From positions 62,001 through 126,000 of the forward strand of contig NZ_MNAH01000006.1 in NCBI RefSeq assembly GCF_001976065.1: a stretch of 64,000 nt of DNA. The letters are read 5' to 3'. The notes beneath the pieces were generated by a model. The model was given only the letters and a program-made list of their open reading frames with translations, searched no databases and was not told the DNA's origin. Positions 8,769-18,249 of this stretch are shown piece after piece. The first letter of the stretch is position 1; every line of letters begins with the position of its first letter. Position numbers and translations under genes: made by a program. Origin of the DNA: Pseudomonas putida. GTDB taxonomy: Bacteria; Pseudomonadota; Gammaproteobacteria; Pseudomonadales; Pseudomonadaceae.

Positions 8769-10028
8769 ATGACCGACAGCTTCGTCACCCAGTGCCCACA
8801 TTGCCAAACCAGCTTTCGCGTCAGCCATGCCCAATTGAGCGTGGCCCGCGGGGTTGTTCGCTGTGGTTCCTGCCTGCAGGTGTTCAACGCCGCCAAGCAG
8901 CTGCTGGAGCAGGCCGGCAAGGAAGCACCCGTGCCGACGCCGGCACCCCGGGAGACCGTCGAACCGCCTCCGCCGCGCGCCATCAGCCAAAAGCAATGGA
9001 GCGCCGCCGAGCTGGACCTGGACAGCCTCGACCTGGACGAAGAGCTTGCCCGGCTTGAACAGCGGGAGATCCAGCCGACCACCGAGTTCGGCCGGCACCG
9101 CGAAGACACGCTCAGCGCTCGTCGCGATAACGCCGAGCACGACGAAGCTCCCTGGCCCGACAGCCTGTTCAGCGAATCGGCTGCCGATCGCGCCCAGGCG
9201 GCCGACACACTGGAAACGCTGGAAGCACTCGACGCGCTCGATACTCCAGAGCCACCGGAGCCACCGAGCGAGCCAAGCAAACCCTCGCGCACCGAACCGT
9301 CGCTATCTCTGGAACCGGTGGACCTGGATGATGAACCGCAGCCCCCGCAGCTGCGCTTGAACGATCCGCTCGATACCCCGACGCATCACCCACGCCTGAC
9401 GGCGACTGAAGAGATCGACGACGAACTGCCTTCGATCGAGCCGCCGCGCAAGCGTCGCGAACGCAGCGAGCCTGGGGTCCGCGCAGAAGTGCTGCAGGAC
9501 CTGACCGACGACCCATTGCAACTGGATTGGCAAAAACGTCGTTCGCCATGGGGTCGTCGCCTGTTCTGGCTGTTGTTGATCCTGCTGGGTGCAGGCGCAC
9601 TCGTCGGGCAGTACGTCGCCTATCATTTCGACGAACTGGCGCGCCAGGACCAGTACCGCCCCTGGTTCCAGCAACTGTGCCCGCAAATCGGCTGCACGGT
9701 GCCTTCCAAGGTCGACATCGCAAAAATCAAGAGCAGCAACCTGGTGGTTCGCAGTCACCCGGAGTTCAGCGGCGCCCTGGTCGTCGATGCGATCATCTAC
9801 AACCGCGCCACGTTCTCGCAGCCCTTCCCGCTGCTGGAGCTGCGCTTTGCCGACCTCAACGGCCACCTGATCGCCAGCCGCCGCTTCAAACCCGGCGAGT
9901 ACCTCAACGGCGATCTCGAAGGCCGGGTGGAAATGCCTCCGCAAACGCCCATCCACATCGCCCTGGACATCCTCGACCCTGGCGCCAAGGCGGTGAACTA
10001 CAGCCTGAGCTTCCACTCGCCCGAATGA
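8769..10028 (+). CDS. Zinc-ribbon membrane protein, DUF3426 family
   Basis: A 419-residue protein of unknown role. It begins with an MJ0042-type zinc ribbon (CPHCQTSF, then VRCGSCLQVF), followed by a long acidic, proline-rich and probably disordered linker (about residues 60-250), a single membrane helix near residues 260-280 (LFWLLLILLGAGALVGQYVA), and a C-terminal DUF3426 domain that should be periplasmic and holds two cysteines (LCPQIGCTVP). It starts 30 bases after prmA and is probably in its transcript. A regulatory or scaffolding role is possible; nothing in the sequence gives a reaction. Confidence 0.85.
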   Translation: MTDSFVTQCPHCQTSFRVSHAQLSVARGVVRCGSCLQVFNAAKQLLEQAGKEAPVPTPAPRETVEPPPPRAISQKQWSAAELDLDSLDLDEELARLEQREIQPTTEFGRHREDTLSARRDNAEHDEAPWPDSLFSESAADRAQAADTLETLEALDALDTPEPPEPPSEPSKPSRTEPSLSLEPVDLDDEPQPPQLRLNDPLDTPTHHPRLTATEEIDDELPSIEPPRKRRERSEPGVRAEVLQDLTDDPLQLDWQKRRSPWGRRLFWLLLILLGAGALVGQYVAYHFDELARQDQYRPWFQQLCPQIGCTVPSKVDIAKIKSSNLVVRSHPEFSGALVVDAIIYNRATFSQPFPLLELRFADLNGHLIASRRFKPGEYLNGDLEGRVEMPPQTPIHIALDILDPGAKAVNYSLSFHSPE

Positions 10029-10133
10029 ATCGATTCACTGTTCGGTAATTGACGACAGCTTCCTGACTTTGCCTGCCCGGACCAAACCGCTGGCGATAAC
10101 AGAATAACTGTTCAGATTTTGTTCAATTCAGCC

Positions 10134-10162
10134 TTTATCCAGTCATCGAGAGCGGGTATCAT
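10134..10162 (+). promoter_or_regulatory. Candidate sigma-70 promoter of dusB-fis
   Basis: TTTATC (10134-10139) and TATCAT (10157-10162) are separated by 17 bases and followed by a short GC-rich stretch. This lies about 50 bases before dusB in the only sizeable gap upstream of the dusB-fis pair. It matches the consensus moderately; no start-site data exist here. Confidence 0.4.
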
Positions 10163-10213
10163 GCCAACCCTTTTTCGAACTCTCATGATCCGGCCCCACA
10201 ACAGGGAAGTCCT

Positions 10214-11224
10214 ATGTCGGCGGTACGCATCGGTCCATACACATTACACAACGGCTTGATTCTCGCCCCGATGGCGGGCGTCACCGACCAACCCTTTCGT
10301 CAGCTGTGCAAGCGATTGGGCGCGGGGCTAGTAGTCTCGGAAATGGTCACCAGCGACATGAGTTTGTGGAACACCCGCAAGTCACGCATGCGCATGATCC
10401 ACGAAGGTGATCCCGAGCCACGCTCGGTGCAGATCGCCGGTGGTGACGCACAGATGCTGGCGGATGCGGCCCGGGCCAACGTCGAACTGGGTGCACAGAT
10501 TATTGATATCAACATGGGCTGCCCGGCCAAGAAGGTCTGCAACAAAGCCGCCGGCTCCGCACTGTTGAAGGATGAAGCATTGGTAACCGAGATCCTGCAG
10601 GCCGTCGTGGCTGCGGTCGATGTGCCGGTTACCCTGAAGATCCGTACCGGCTGGGACCGGGACAACAAGAACGGCCTGACGGTGGCGAAAATCGCCGAGC
10701 AGGCAGGCATAACGGCGCTGGCAGTACATGGCCGCACCCGTGCCGACCTGTACACCGGCGAAGCCGAGTACGACACCATCGCCGCGATCAAGCAGGCGGT
10801 GTCGATGCCGGTCTTTGCCAACGGCGATATCGATTCACCAGAAAAGGCCCGGTACGTGCTCGACGCGACCGGTGCCGACGGCCTGTTGGTGGGCCGGGCT
10901 GCCCAGGGGCGGCCATGGATTTTTCGCGAGATCGACCATTTCCTGCGCACCGGCGAGAAGCTCCCGGCGCTGGACCTGATCGAGGTGGAACGCATCCTGC
11001 TAGAGCATCTTGCTGCACTGCACGCCTTCTATGGAGACGTGATGGGCGTACGCATCGCTCGAAAGCATGTGGGCTGGTATCTCGCAACCTTGCCGGGCGC
11101 CAGGGAGTTTCGCGCCCACTTCAATCGTTTGGAAGATACGGAAGCACAATGCGCCAACGTCCAGGGATTCTTTGCCGGACGTTTCAAGAGCCTGACAGGG
11201 GACGCAAAAGGGGTGGCCGCATGA
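10214..11224 (+). CDS. dusB: tRNA-dihydrouridine synthase B
   Basis: FMN-dependent reduction of uridine to dihydrouridine in the tRNA D-loop. The 336-residue protein has the TIM-barrel start LAPMAGVTDQPFRQL, the catalytic-cysteine region NMGCPAKKVCNKAAGSALL, and the FMN-contacting VHGRTR and NGDI motifs. AGGGAAG lies just before ATG 10214. Its stop overlaps the fis start by four bases (ATGA), the conserved dusB-fis operon of gammaproteobacteria, so its transcription probably follows growth rate with fis. Confidence 0.96.
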   Translation: MSAVRIGPYTLHNGLILAPMAGVTDQPFRQLCKRLGAGLVVSEMVTSDMSLWNTRKSRMRMIHEGDPEPRSVQIAGGDAQMLADAARANVELGAQIIDINMGCPAKKVCNKAAGSALLKDEALVTEILQAVVAAVDVPVTLKIRTGWDRDNKNGLTVAKIAEQAGITALAVHGRTRADLYTGEAEYDTIAAIKQAVSMPVFANGDIDSPEKARYVLDATGADGLLVGRAAQGRPWIFREIDHFLRTGEKLPALDLIEVERILLEHLAALHAFYGDVMGVRIARKHVGWYLATLPGAREFRAHFNRLEDTEAQCANVQGFFAGRFKSLTGDAKGVAA

Positions 11225-11541
11225 CGATGATGACCGAGACTTTAGTGAGTGGAACTGCACCCGTGAGCGACAACGTGAATTTGAAACAGCACCTCAATAC
11301 GCCAAGCGAAGAAGGCCAGACCCTTCGCGGGAGTGTCGAGAAGGCGCTGCACAATTATTTCGCCCACCTAGAGGGCGCTGCCGTCACGGACGTGTACAAC
11401 CTGGTGCTCTCCGAAGTCGAGGCTCCCCTGCTCGAGTGCGTGATGAACTACGTCAAGGGCAACCAGACCAAGGCCAGCGAGATGCTCGGACTGAACCGGG
11501 GCACGCTGCGCAAGAAACTCAAGCAGTACGATTTGCTGTAA
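11221..11541 (+). CDS. fis: DNA-binding protein Fis
   Basis: Nucleoid-associated dimer that bends DNA and adjusts rRNA and many other promoters with growth phase. The 106-residue product overlaps dusB by ATGA at 11221; a second ATG two codons later could also serve. The C-terminal helix-turn-helix is intact (NQTKASEMLGLNRGTLRKKL). The N-terminal arm is somewhat longer than in the 98-residue E. coli protein, as is usual in pseudomonads. A hairpin terminator follows. Confidence 0.96.
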   Translation: MTMMTETLVSGTAPVSDNVNLKQHLNTPSEEGQTLRGSVEKALHNYFAHLEGAAVTDVYNLVLSEVEAPLLECVMNYVKGNQTKASEMLGLNRGTLRKKLKQYDLL

Positions 11542-11558
11542 GCATTCAATCAAACCAG

Positions 11559-11592
11559 AAAGGCGCCCGCGTAACACCGGTCGCCTTTTTTG
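11559..11592 (+). terminator. Rho-independent terminator after fis
   Basis: AAAGGCG (11559-11565) pairs with CGCCTTT (11582-11588) and the downstream T run continues TTTT. It ends about 32 bases before the purH start, so purH needs read-through or a promoter close to this hairpin. Confidence 0.75.
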
Positions 11593-11623
11593 CTGACTTC
11601 CTTTGCTTTTGATGGAAATTGAG

Positions 11624-13231
11624 ATGACCGACCAGACTACCCGCCTGCCGATCCGCCGCGCCTTGATCAGCGTTTCCGACAAGACCGGGATCCTCGAATT
11701 CGCCAAGGAGCTTGAAGCCCTGGGTGTCGAGATCCTCTCCACCGGCGGAACGTTCAAGCTGCTGCGGGACAACGGCGTTGCCGCAGTGGAAGTCGCGGAT
11801 TACACCGGCTTCGCCGAAATGATGGACGGTCGGGTAAAAACCCTGCACCCGAAAATCCACGGCGGGATCCTCGGTCGTCGCGGTATCGACGACGCCATCA
11901 TGAACGAGCACGGCATCAAGCCGATCGACCTGGTAGCGGTCAACCTGTACCCGTTCGAAGCCACCATCAACAAGCCTGGCTGCGACCTGCCGACCGCCAT
12001 CGAGAACATCGACATCGGCGGCCCGACCATGGTTCGTTCGGCAGCCAAGAACCACAAGGACGTGGCCATCGTGGTCAACGCCAGCGACTACGCCAGCGTC
12101 CTGGAAAACCTCAAGGCCGGCGGCCTGACCTACGCCCAGCGTTTCGACCTGATGCTCAAGGCCTTCGAACACACTGCCGCCTACGACGGCATGATCGCCA
12201 ACTACATGGGCACCGTGAACCAGGCTGCCGAGACCCTCAGCACAGAAGGTCGCAGCGAATTCCCGCGCACCTTCAACAGCCAGTTCATCAAGGCCCAGGA
12301 AATGCGCTACGGCGAGAACCCGCACCAGAGCGCGGCGTTCTACGTGGAAGCCAAGCCTGCCGAAGTCGGCATCGCCACCGCGACCCAGCTGCAAGGCAAG
12401 GAACTGTCGTACAACAACGTGGCCGACACCGATGCCGCGCTGGAATGCGTGAAGAGCTTCGTCAAGCCGGCCTGCGTGATCGTCAAGCACGCCAACCCGT
12501 GCGGCGTGGCCGTTAGCCCGGACGCCGAAGGCGGCATCCGCAAGGCCTACGACCTGGCCTACGCCACTGACACCGAATCCGCGTTCGGCGGCATCATTGC
12601 CTTCAACCGCGAACTGGACGCCGAGACCGCCAAGGCCATCGTCGAGCGTCAGTTCGTCGAAGTGATCATTGCCCCGTCGGTCAGCGAAGAAGCCCGCGCC
12701 ATTGTCGCGGCCAAGGCCAACGTACGCCTGCTGGCTTGCGGCGAGTGGTCGGCGGATCGCGCCGCTGCCTGGGATTACAAGCGCGTCAACGGTGGCCTGC
12801 TGGTGCAGAGCCGCGATATCGGCATGATCGGCGCCGATGACCTGAAGGTCGTGACCAAGCGCGCACCGACCGAGCAGGAAATCAACGACCTGATCTTCGC
12901 CTGGAAAGTCGCCAAGTACGTGAAGTCCAACGCCATCGTCTACGCCAAGAACCGTCAGACCATCGGTGTCGGCGCGGGCCAGATGAGCCGCGTGAACTCC
13001 GCGCGTATCGCCGCGATCAAGGCCGAGCATGCTGGCTTGCAGGTAGCCGGCTCGGTGATGGCATCCGACGCTTTCTTCCCGTTCCGCGACGGTCTGGACA
13101 ATGCGGCCAAGGTTGGCATCACCGCGGTGATCCAGCCAGGCGGCTCGATGCGTGATGCTGAAGTGATTGCTGCGGCGGATGAAGCCGGCATCGCCATGGT
13201 CTTTACTGGCATGCGCCACTTCCGTCACTGA
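11624..13231 (+). CDS. purH: Bifunctional AICAR formyltransferase/IMP cyclohydrolase
   Basis: Performs the last two steps of IMP synthesis. ATG 11624 gives MTDQTTRLPIRRALISVSDK and 535 residues, matching the P. aeruginosa protein as I recall; earlier in-frame TTG and ATG codons lie too close to the fis terminator to be preferred. The N-terminal cyclohydrolase domain spans about residues 1-200 (STGGTFKLLRD, RVKTLHPKIHGGIL). The transformylase domain follows (ECVKSFVKPACVIVKHANPC, with the catalytic Lys-His). purD follows after a 151-base gap holding a long palindrome. Confidence 0.96.
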   Translation: MTDQTTRLPIRRALISVSDKTGILEFAKELEALGVEILSTGGTFKLLRDNGVAAVEVADYTGFAEMMDGRVKTLHPKIHGGILGRRGIDDAIMNEHGIKPIDLVAVNLYPFEATINKPGCDLPTAIENIDIGGPTMVRSAAKNHKDVAIVVNASDYASVLENLKAGGLTYAQRFDLMLKAFEHTAAYDGMIANYMGTVNQAAETLSTEGRSEFPRTFNSQFIKAQEMRYGENPHQSAAFYVEAKPAEVGIATATQLQGKELSYNNVADTDAALECVKSFVKPACVIVKHANPCGVAVSPDAEGGIRKAYDLAYATDTESAFGGIIAFNRELDAETAKAIVERQFVEVIIAPSVSEEARAIVAAKANVRLLACGEWSADRAAAWDYKRVNGGLLVQSRDIGMIGADDLKVVTKRAPTEQEINDLIFAWKVAKYVKSNAIVYAKNRQTIGVGAGQMSRVNSARIAAIKAEHAGLQVAGSVMASDAFFPFRDGLDNAAKVGITAVIQPGGSMRDAEVIAAADEAGIAMVFTGMRHFRH

Positions 13232-13241
13232 TTTCTTTGCT

Positions 13242-13346
13242 TGATCGTACCCACGCTCTGCGTGGGCACGCAGCCCGGGACGCTCCGCGTCCCTCGGACG
13301 CGGAGCGTCCGCTGAGGCATTCCCGCGCAGAGCGTGGGAACGATCA
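13242..13346. repeat. 105-bp palindromic intergenic repeat
   Basis: A near-perfect palindrome: outer arms TGATCGTACCCACGCTCTGC and GCAGAGCGTGGGAACGATCA, and inner arms GGGACGCTCCGCGTCC and GGACGCGGAGCGTCC. This differs from the REP family in the rest of the window. Repeats with these ends (GATCGTTCCCACGCTC) are widespread between genes in pseudomonads. It lies inside the purH-purD gap and contains no reading frame. Confidence 0.85.
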
Positions 13347-13382
13347 GTCCCCACAGAATTAGCGTCATCCGAGGTTTTTGAA

Positions 13383-14675
13383 ATGAATGTCTTGATCATT
13401 GGCAGCGGTGGCCGTGAACACGCCCTGGCCTGGAAAGTAGCCCAGGATCCACGCGTGCAGAAAGTGTTCGTGGCACCGGGCAACGCCGGCACCGCCATCG
13501 AAGCCAAGTGCGAGAACGTCGCCATCGACGTGCTGGCCCTTGAGCAGCTCGCAGACTTTGCCGAGAAAAACGTTTCCCTGACCATTGTTGGCCCGGAAGT
13601 GCCGCTGGTCGCCGGCGTGGTCGACCTGTTCCGCTCCCGTGGCCTGGACTGCTTCGGTCCGACCGCCGGCGCCGCTCAGCTTGAAGGTTCGAAAGCCTTC
13701 ACCAAGGACTTCCTGGCTCGCCACAAGATCCCGACCGCCGACTACCAGAACTTCACCGAGATCGAGCCAGCCCTGGCTTATCTGCGTGAAAAAGGCGCAC
13801 CGATCGTGATCAAGGCCGACGGCCTGGCTGCCGGTAAAGGCGTGATCGTTGCCATGACCCTGGCCGAAGCCGAGGACGCGGTGCGCGACATGCTCGCCGG
13901 CAATGCGTTCGGCGATGCCGGTTCGCGCGTGGTTATCGAAGAGTTCCTCGATGGCGAAGAAGCCAGCTTCATCGTCATGGTCGACGGCAAGAACGTCTTG
14001 CCAATGGCCACCAGCCAGGACCACAAGCGCGTCGGCGACGGCGACACTGGCCCGAACACAGGCGGCATGGGTGCCTACTCCCCTGCCCCGGTGGTGACCA
14101 GCGAAGTACACCAACGCGTCATGGACCTGGTGATCTGGCCGACCGTGCGCGGCATGGCCGAGGAAGGCAATGTCTACACGGGCTTCCTGTATGCCGGCCT
14201 GATGATCGACAAGGCTGGCAATCCAAAAGTCATCGAATTCAACTGCCGTTTCGGTGACCCGGAGACCCAGCCCGTGATGCTGCGCTTGCAGTCGAGCCTG
14301 GTACTGCTGGTCGAAGCAGCCCTGGCGCAGGCGCTGGACAAGGTCGAAGCGCAATGGGATCCACGTCCGAGCGTCGGTATCGTCCTGGCGGCAGGCGGCT
14401 ATCCTGGTGACTACACCAAGGGTGTGGCCATCACTGGCCTGGATGCAGCCGCGGCACTGGAAGGCAAAGTCTTCCACGCAGGTACCGCGCTCAAGGACGG
14501 TCAAGTCGTGACCGCCGGTGGCCGGGTGCTCTGCGCCACGGCCATGGGTGCCAGCGTCGATGCCGCCCAACAGCAGGCTTACAAACTGGCGGCAAAGATC
14601 GATTGGCAAGGCTGTTTCTATCGCAAGGACATTGGCTACCGCGCCATTGCCCGCGAGCGTGGCGAACAGGAATAA
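13383..14675 (+). CDS. purD: Phosphoribosylamine-glycine ligase
   Basis: ATP-dependent joining of glycine to phosphoribosylamine, step two of purine synthesis. The 430-residue protein has the expected N-terminus MNVLIIGSGGREHALAWK, the ATP-grasp sequences KADGLAAGKGV and EEFLDGEEASF, the metal/ATP loop DHKRVGDGDTGPNTGGMGAY, and EFNCRFGDPETQ. A purH-purD pairing is standard. The retS gene starts 97 bases downstream. Confidence 0.96.
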   Translation: MNVLIIGSGGREHALAWKVAQDPRVQKVFVAPGNAGTAIEAKCENVAIDVLALEQLADFAEKNVSLTIVGPEVPLVAGVVDLFRSRGLDCFGPTAGAAQLEGSKAFTKDFLARHKIPTADYQNFTEIEPALAYLREKGAPIVIKADGLAAGKGVIVAMTLAEAEDAVRDMLAGNAFGDAGSRVVIEEFLDGEEASFIVMVDGKNVLPMATSQDHKRVGDGDTGPNTGGMGAYSPAPVVTSEVHQRVMDLVIWPTVRGMAEEGNVYTGFLYAGLMIDKAGNPKVIEFNCRFGDPETQPVMLRLQSSLVLLVEAALAQALDKVEAQWDPRPSVGIVLAAGGYPGDYTKGVAITGLDAAAALEGKVFHAGTALKDGQVVTAGGRVLCATAMGASVDAAQQQAYKLAAKIDWQGCFYRKDIGYRAIARERGEQE

Positions 14676-14772
14676 GCAACATTGCGACAGGCAGGGGCTT
14701 GCAGCCCTTGCCTGGCTATTGCGGCGCCGCGCATAGTTATATTCTGGCATTAACCTACGAAGGGATTTCGCC

Positions 14773-17547
14773 GTGCGCTGGCTCAGGATTGCCATAACTC
14801 TAACCGTCACAGTGCTGACCTTGCTCTGCATGCTCCCGGCCCAGGCCGCACAAGGCAGTGGCTGGGCTGTATTGCTCGACGAACAGGGTGACCTGCAGCT
14901 GAGCGACATCCGCTCCGCTCGCTACACCAATCAATTCAGCCCGATCGAACTCGACCACCTCACGGCGGCCGAGCCCGACGGCGCGCTATGGCTGCGTTTC
15001 CGGCTTGCGCCGGGCAGGCATGAGCAACTGCTGCGGGTGTTCGCACCCGATCTGGTGCACTTCAACCTGTATGTGCTGGACGGCGACAAGCTGATCGAGC
15101 AGTCCCATACCGGCAATGAGCAACCCCTGGCAGACCGACCATTGCCCAGCAGCGACTTCATGCTCCCGCTGCCGCAAAGCGACAAGACCCTGGACGTCTA
15201 CCTGCGACTGGTTTCCGAACACCAGTTGAGGCCCTACATCACCTTGCAATCGGCGGTCGTCACCGCAGCCAATCAGAACCAGACGCTGATCTATGGACTG
15301 CTGTTGGGCTGCATTGCCATGCTGATCCTGCACAACCTCATCCGCTACGCCTATACCCGTTCGACCAGCAGTGTCTGGCTAGCGGTGTGCGAAGCCTTGC
15401 TGATGCTCAGCCTGGTGTTGTTGTTGAACCTGGCGGGGCCCTGGATCCCGGACTGGCAGGCCGTGCAAACGCCTGGCGCCTACCTGGCCTTATTGCTGAC
15501 GGCCCCCAGCGGCCTGATGTTTACCTATCGTTTCTTCAAGCCCCTCGGACCGCATCCGCTGAACAAGCTGATCGTGGGCGACATCCTGTTCATCATGATC
15601 TGCAGCCTGCTGCTGTTGTTCGTCAACACGCTGCCGCTGAATATCATCACCTATGCGCTGGTTGCCCTGGCCGGCCTGAGCATGTTGTTCGTCAGCTGCT
15701 ATCACTGGCAAAAAGGTTATCGCCCGGCACGGCTATTCGTGGCGGCCATGGTGGTGTTCAACCTGGGCACCCTGATCATCCTGCCCGCCTTGCTGGGACT
15801 GACCCTGATCGAACCCCATGACCTGATCACCACCCTGCTGGCGTTCATCTGCATCAGTGGCCTGTTGATGAGCATTGCCCTGAGCGAACGCCAGCGCAGC
15901 ATCACCGAAGCTCGTTTCAGCATCAGTCGCGACCTGGCGGCCAGCAACGCCGAGATCAATGCCAAGGCCGAGTTCCTGGCGAAGATCAGCCATGAGATCC
16001 GCACCCCGATGAACGGCGTACTGGGCATGACCGAGTTGCTGCTGGGCACGCCACTGTCGGTCAAGCAGCGAGACTATGTGCAGACCATCCACAGCGCCGG
16101 CAACGAACTGCTGACCTTGATCAACGAAATTCTCGACATTTCCAAACTCGAGTCCGGACAGATCGAACTGGACGATGTGCAATTCGATCTCAACGCTCTG
16201 ATCGACGACTGCCTGAGCATCTTCCGCGCCAAGGCCGAGCAGCAGAACGTCGAGCTGATCAGCTTCATCCAGCCACAAGTACCGCGCGTCATCAGTGGCG
16301 ACCCGACGCGCTTGCGCCAGACATTGCTGAGCCTACTGGAAAACGCCCTGAAGAAAACCGACGAAGGCGAGATCCTGATCGTCGTCGCCCTCGACGAACG
16401 CAGCAGCCATCCGCGCCTGCGCATCGCCGTGCAAGACAGCGGCGAACCGATGGACGCCGAAGAGCGCGACGCACTGATGCACGCCGAGCTGCACAGCAAG
16501 CATTTCCTCTCGACCAACCATTTGGGCGGTAATCTGGGACTGGTGATCGCCCGTCAACTGATTCGCCTGATGCAAGGCGAATTCGGCATCAAGAGTGGTA
16601 ACAACCAGGGCAGTACCTTGTGGCTGACCTTGCCGCTGGATCCTGACCGCCTGGAGCACCCGACATCGGACCTCGATGGCCCGCTGCAGGGCGCACGGGT
16701 GCTGGTGGTGGATGACAACGACACCTGTCGCAAGGTGCTGGTGCAGCAGTGCAGCGCCTGGGGCCTGAACGTGAGCGCCGTGCCCTCGGGCAAGGAGGCG
16801 TTGGCGCTGTTGCGCACCAAGGCACACCTGCGTGATTACTTCGATGTGGTCCTGCTGGACCAGAACATGCCCGGCATGACCGGCATGCAACTGGCGGCCA
16901 AGATCAAGGAAGACCCGAGCCTGAACCACGACATCCTGCTGATCATGCTGACAGGCATCAGCAATGCGCCGAGCAAGATCATCGCGCGCAACTCGGGGAT
17001 CAAGCGCATCCTTGCCAAACCGGTGGCCGGCTATACCCTCAAGACCACCCTGGCCGACGAACTGACCCAGCGCAACAAAGGGCTCGCGGCTCCGCAGCAT
17101 CTGCCTTCAGGCCCGCCTCCGCCGATCAAGGTTCCCAGCGATTTCCGCATTCTGGTCGCCGAAGACAACAGCATTTCGACCAAGGTCATCCGCGGCATGC
17201 TGGGCAAGCTCAATCTGCAACCGGACACCGCCAGCAATGGCGAAGAAGCCTTGGTGGCAATGAAAGCGCAACGTTACGACCTGGTGCTGATGGACTGCGA
17301 AATGCCGATCCTCGACGGTTTTTCGGCGACCCAGCAATTGCGCGCCTGGGAAGTCGGCAACCAGCGGACCCGCACCCCGGTGGTGGCGTTGACCGCGCAC
17401 ATCCTCGCCGAGCATAAGGAACGTGCACGCCAAGCCGGCATGGATGGGCACATGGCAAAACCGGTCGAGCTCTCGCAGTTGCGCGAGTTGATCGAACACT
17501 GGGTTGCCCAGCGCGATCAAAACCGCACGACGACGCCAACGTCCTGA
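14773..17547 (+). CDS. retS: Hybrid sensor kinase RetS
   Basis: Inner-membrane hybrid kinase of 924 residues that in P. aeruginosa blocks the GacS kinase by direct contact, favouring motility and acute functions over biofilm. GTG 14773 follows GAAGGG and begins a signal peptide. Then come a 7TMR-DISM sensor domain (about residues 35-165), seven membrane helices (about 175-375), a histidine kinase core (SHEIRTPMNG, His407) and two receivers (LLDQNMPG, Asp696; LMDCEMPI, Asp841). The PAO1 functional residues reported as H424, D713 and D858 are all offset by exactly 17, which with synteny fixes the identity. Confidence 0.93.
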   Translation: MRWLRIAITLTVTVLTLLCMLPAQAAQGSGWAVLLDEQGDLQLSDIRSARYTNQFSPIELDHLTAAEPDGALWLRFRLAPGRHEQLLRVFAPDLVHFNLYVLDGDKLIEQSHTGNEQPLADRPLPSSDFMLPLPQSDKTLDVYLRLVSEHQLRPYITLQSAVVTAANQNQTLIYGLLLGCIAMLILHNLIRYAYTRSTSSVWLAVCEALLMLSLVLLLNLAGPWIPDWQAVQTPGAYLALLLTAPSGLMFTYRFFKPLGPHPLNKLIVGDILFIMICSLLLLFVNTLPLNIITYALVALAGLSMLFVSCYHWQKGYRPARLFVAAMVVFNLGTLIILPALLGLTLIEPHDLITTLLAFICISGLLMSIALSERQRSITEARFSISRDLAASNAEINAKAEFLAKISHEIRTPMNGVLGMTELLLGTPLSVKQRDYVQTIHSAGNELLTLINEILDISKLESGQIELDDVQFDLNALIDDCLSIFRAKAEQQNVELISFIQPQVPRVISGDPTRLRQTLLSLLENALKKTDEGEILIVVALDERSSHPRLRIAVQDSGEPMDAEERDALMHAELHSKHFLSTNHLGGNLGLVIARQLIRLMQGEFGIKSGNNQGSTLWLTLPLDPDRLEHPTSDLDGPLQGARVLVVDDNDTCRKVLVQQCSAWGLNVSAVPSGKEALALLRTKAHLRDYFDVVLLDQNMPGMTGMQLAAKIKEDPSLNHDILLIMLTGISNAPSKIIARNSGIKRILAKPVAGYTLKTTLADELTQRNKGLAAPQHLPSGPPPPIKVPSDFRILVAEDNSISTKVIRGMLGKLNLQPDTASNGEEALVAMKAQRYDLVLMDCEMPILDGFSATQQLRAWEVGNQRTRTPVVALTAHILAEHKERARQAGMDGHMAKPVELSQLRELIEHWVAQRDQNRTTTPTS

Positions 17548-17610
17548 GCCGACAGACTCCACGGCGCCTGTTAGACTCCCCACGACTTCCCTCGCCAGTG
17601 AGCTTGACCC

Positions 17611-18207
17611 ATGCTCCACGTGTTGTTCAGCGTTTACCTGAAGATGCTGGTGCTCTACAGCCCGTTCTTCGTGTTGTCCTGCTTCATCAGCCTGACCCGC
17701 GGTTATTCGCGTAGGGAACAACGCCGACTGGCCTGGAAAGTGGCCATCGCCACGCTGGTCTCCAGCGTCTTGCTGTACCTGTTCGGGCGGGTGATTTTCA
17801 GCGTGTTCGGCATCACCGTCGATGCCTTCCGCATCGGCGCCGGCAGCGTGCTGTTCATCTCGGCGCTGGGCATGGCCCAAGGCAAGTCGGCGGTGCAGAC
17901 CGACAACGTGCAACAGGACGTGACCATTGTCCCCCTGACCATCCCGCTGACCGTCGGCCCGGGCACCATTGGTGCCTTGCTGGTGATGGGCGTGAGTCAG
18001 CCACACTGGGACGACAAACTCACGGCCATCGTCAGTATTGCCCTGGCCAGCTTCACCGTGGGGGTCGTGCTGTACCTGTCCAACCGTATCGAACGCATTC
18101 TCGGAGACCAAGGCTTGCAGATTGTCAGCCGATTGATGGGGTTGTTCGTGTGTGCGTTGGCGGCGCAAATTATCTTCACGGGTGTGAAGGGGTATCTGGT
18201 GCCGTAA
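17611..18207 (+). CDS. MarC family integral membrane protein (UPF0056)
   Basis: A 198-residue protein with about six hydrophobic helices, starting MLHVLFSVYLKMLVLYSPFF. It shows family landmarks such as PLTIPLTVGPGTIGALLVMG in the middle and a C-terminal LMGLFVCALAAQIIFTGV. The family was once linked to multiple antibiotic resistance, but its function is not established. It follows retS by 63 bases, as PA4857 follows retS in PAO1. It is the last gene before the non-conserved block starts. Confidence 0.9.
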   Translation: MLHVLFSVYLKMLVLYSPFFVLSCFISLTRGYSRREQRRLAWKVAIATLVSSVLLYLFGRVIFSVFGITVDAFRIGAGSVLFISALGMAQGKSAVQTDNVQQDVTIVPLTIPLTVGPGTIGALLVMGVSQPHWDDKLTAIVSIALASFTVGVVLYLSNRIERILGDQGLQIVSRLMGLFVCALAAQIIFTGVKGYLVP

Positions 18208-18222
18208 TGGCACCAATATTTA
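18198..18222 (+). terminator. Possible weak terminator overlapping the marC-like stop codon
   Basis: GGTGCC-GTAAT-GGCACC forms a six-pair stem whose loop holds the stop codon; only a short AT-rich stretch (AATATTTAA) follows, without a real T run. Weak evidence. Confidence 0.35.
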
Positions 18223-18249
18223 ACTTGCTCCTCCGCGTCTCAGTAGTGC

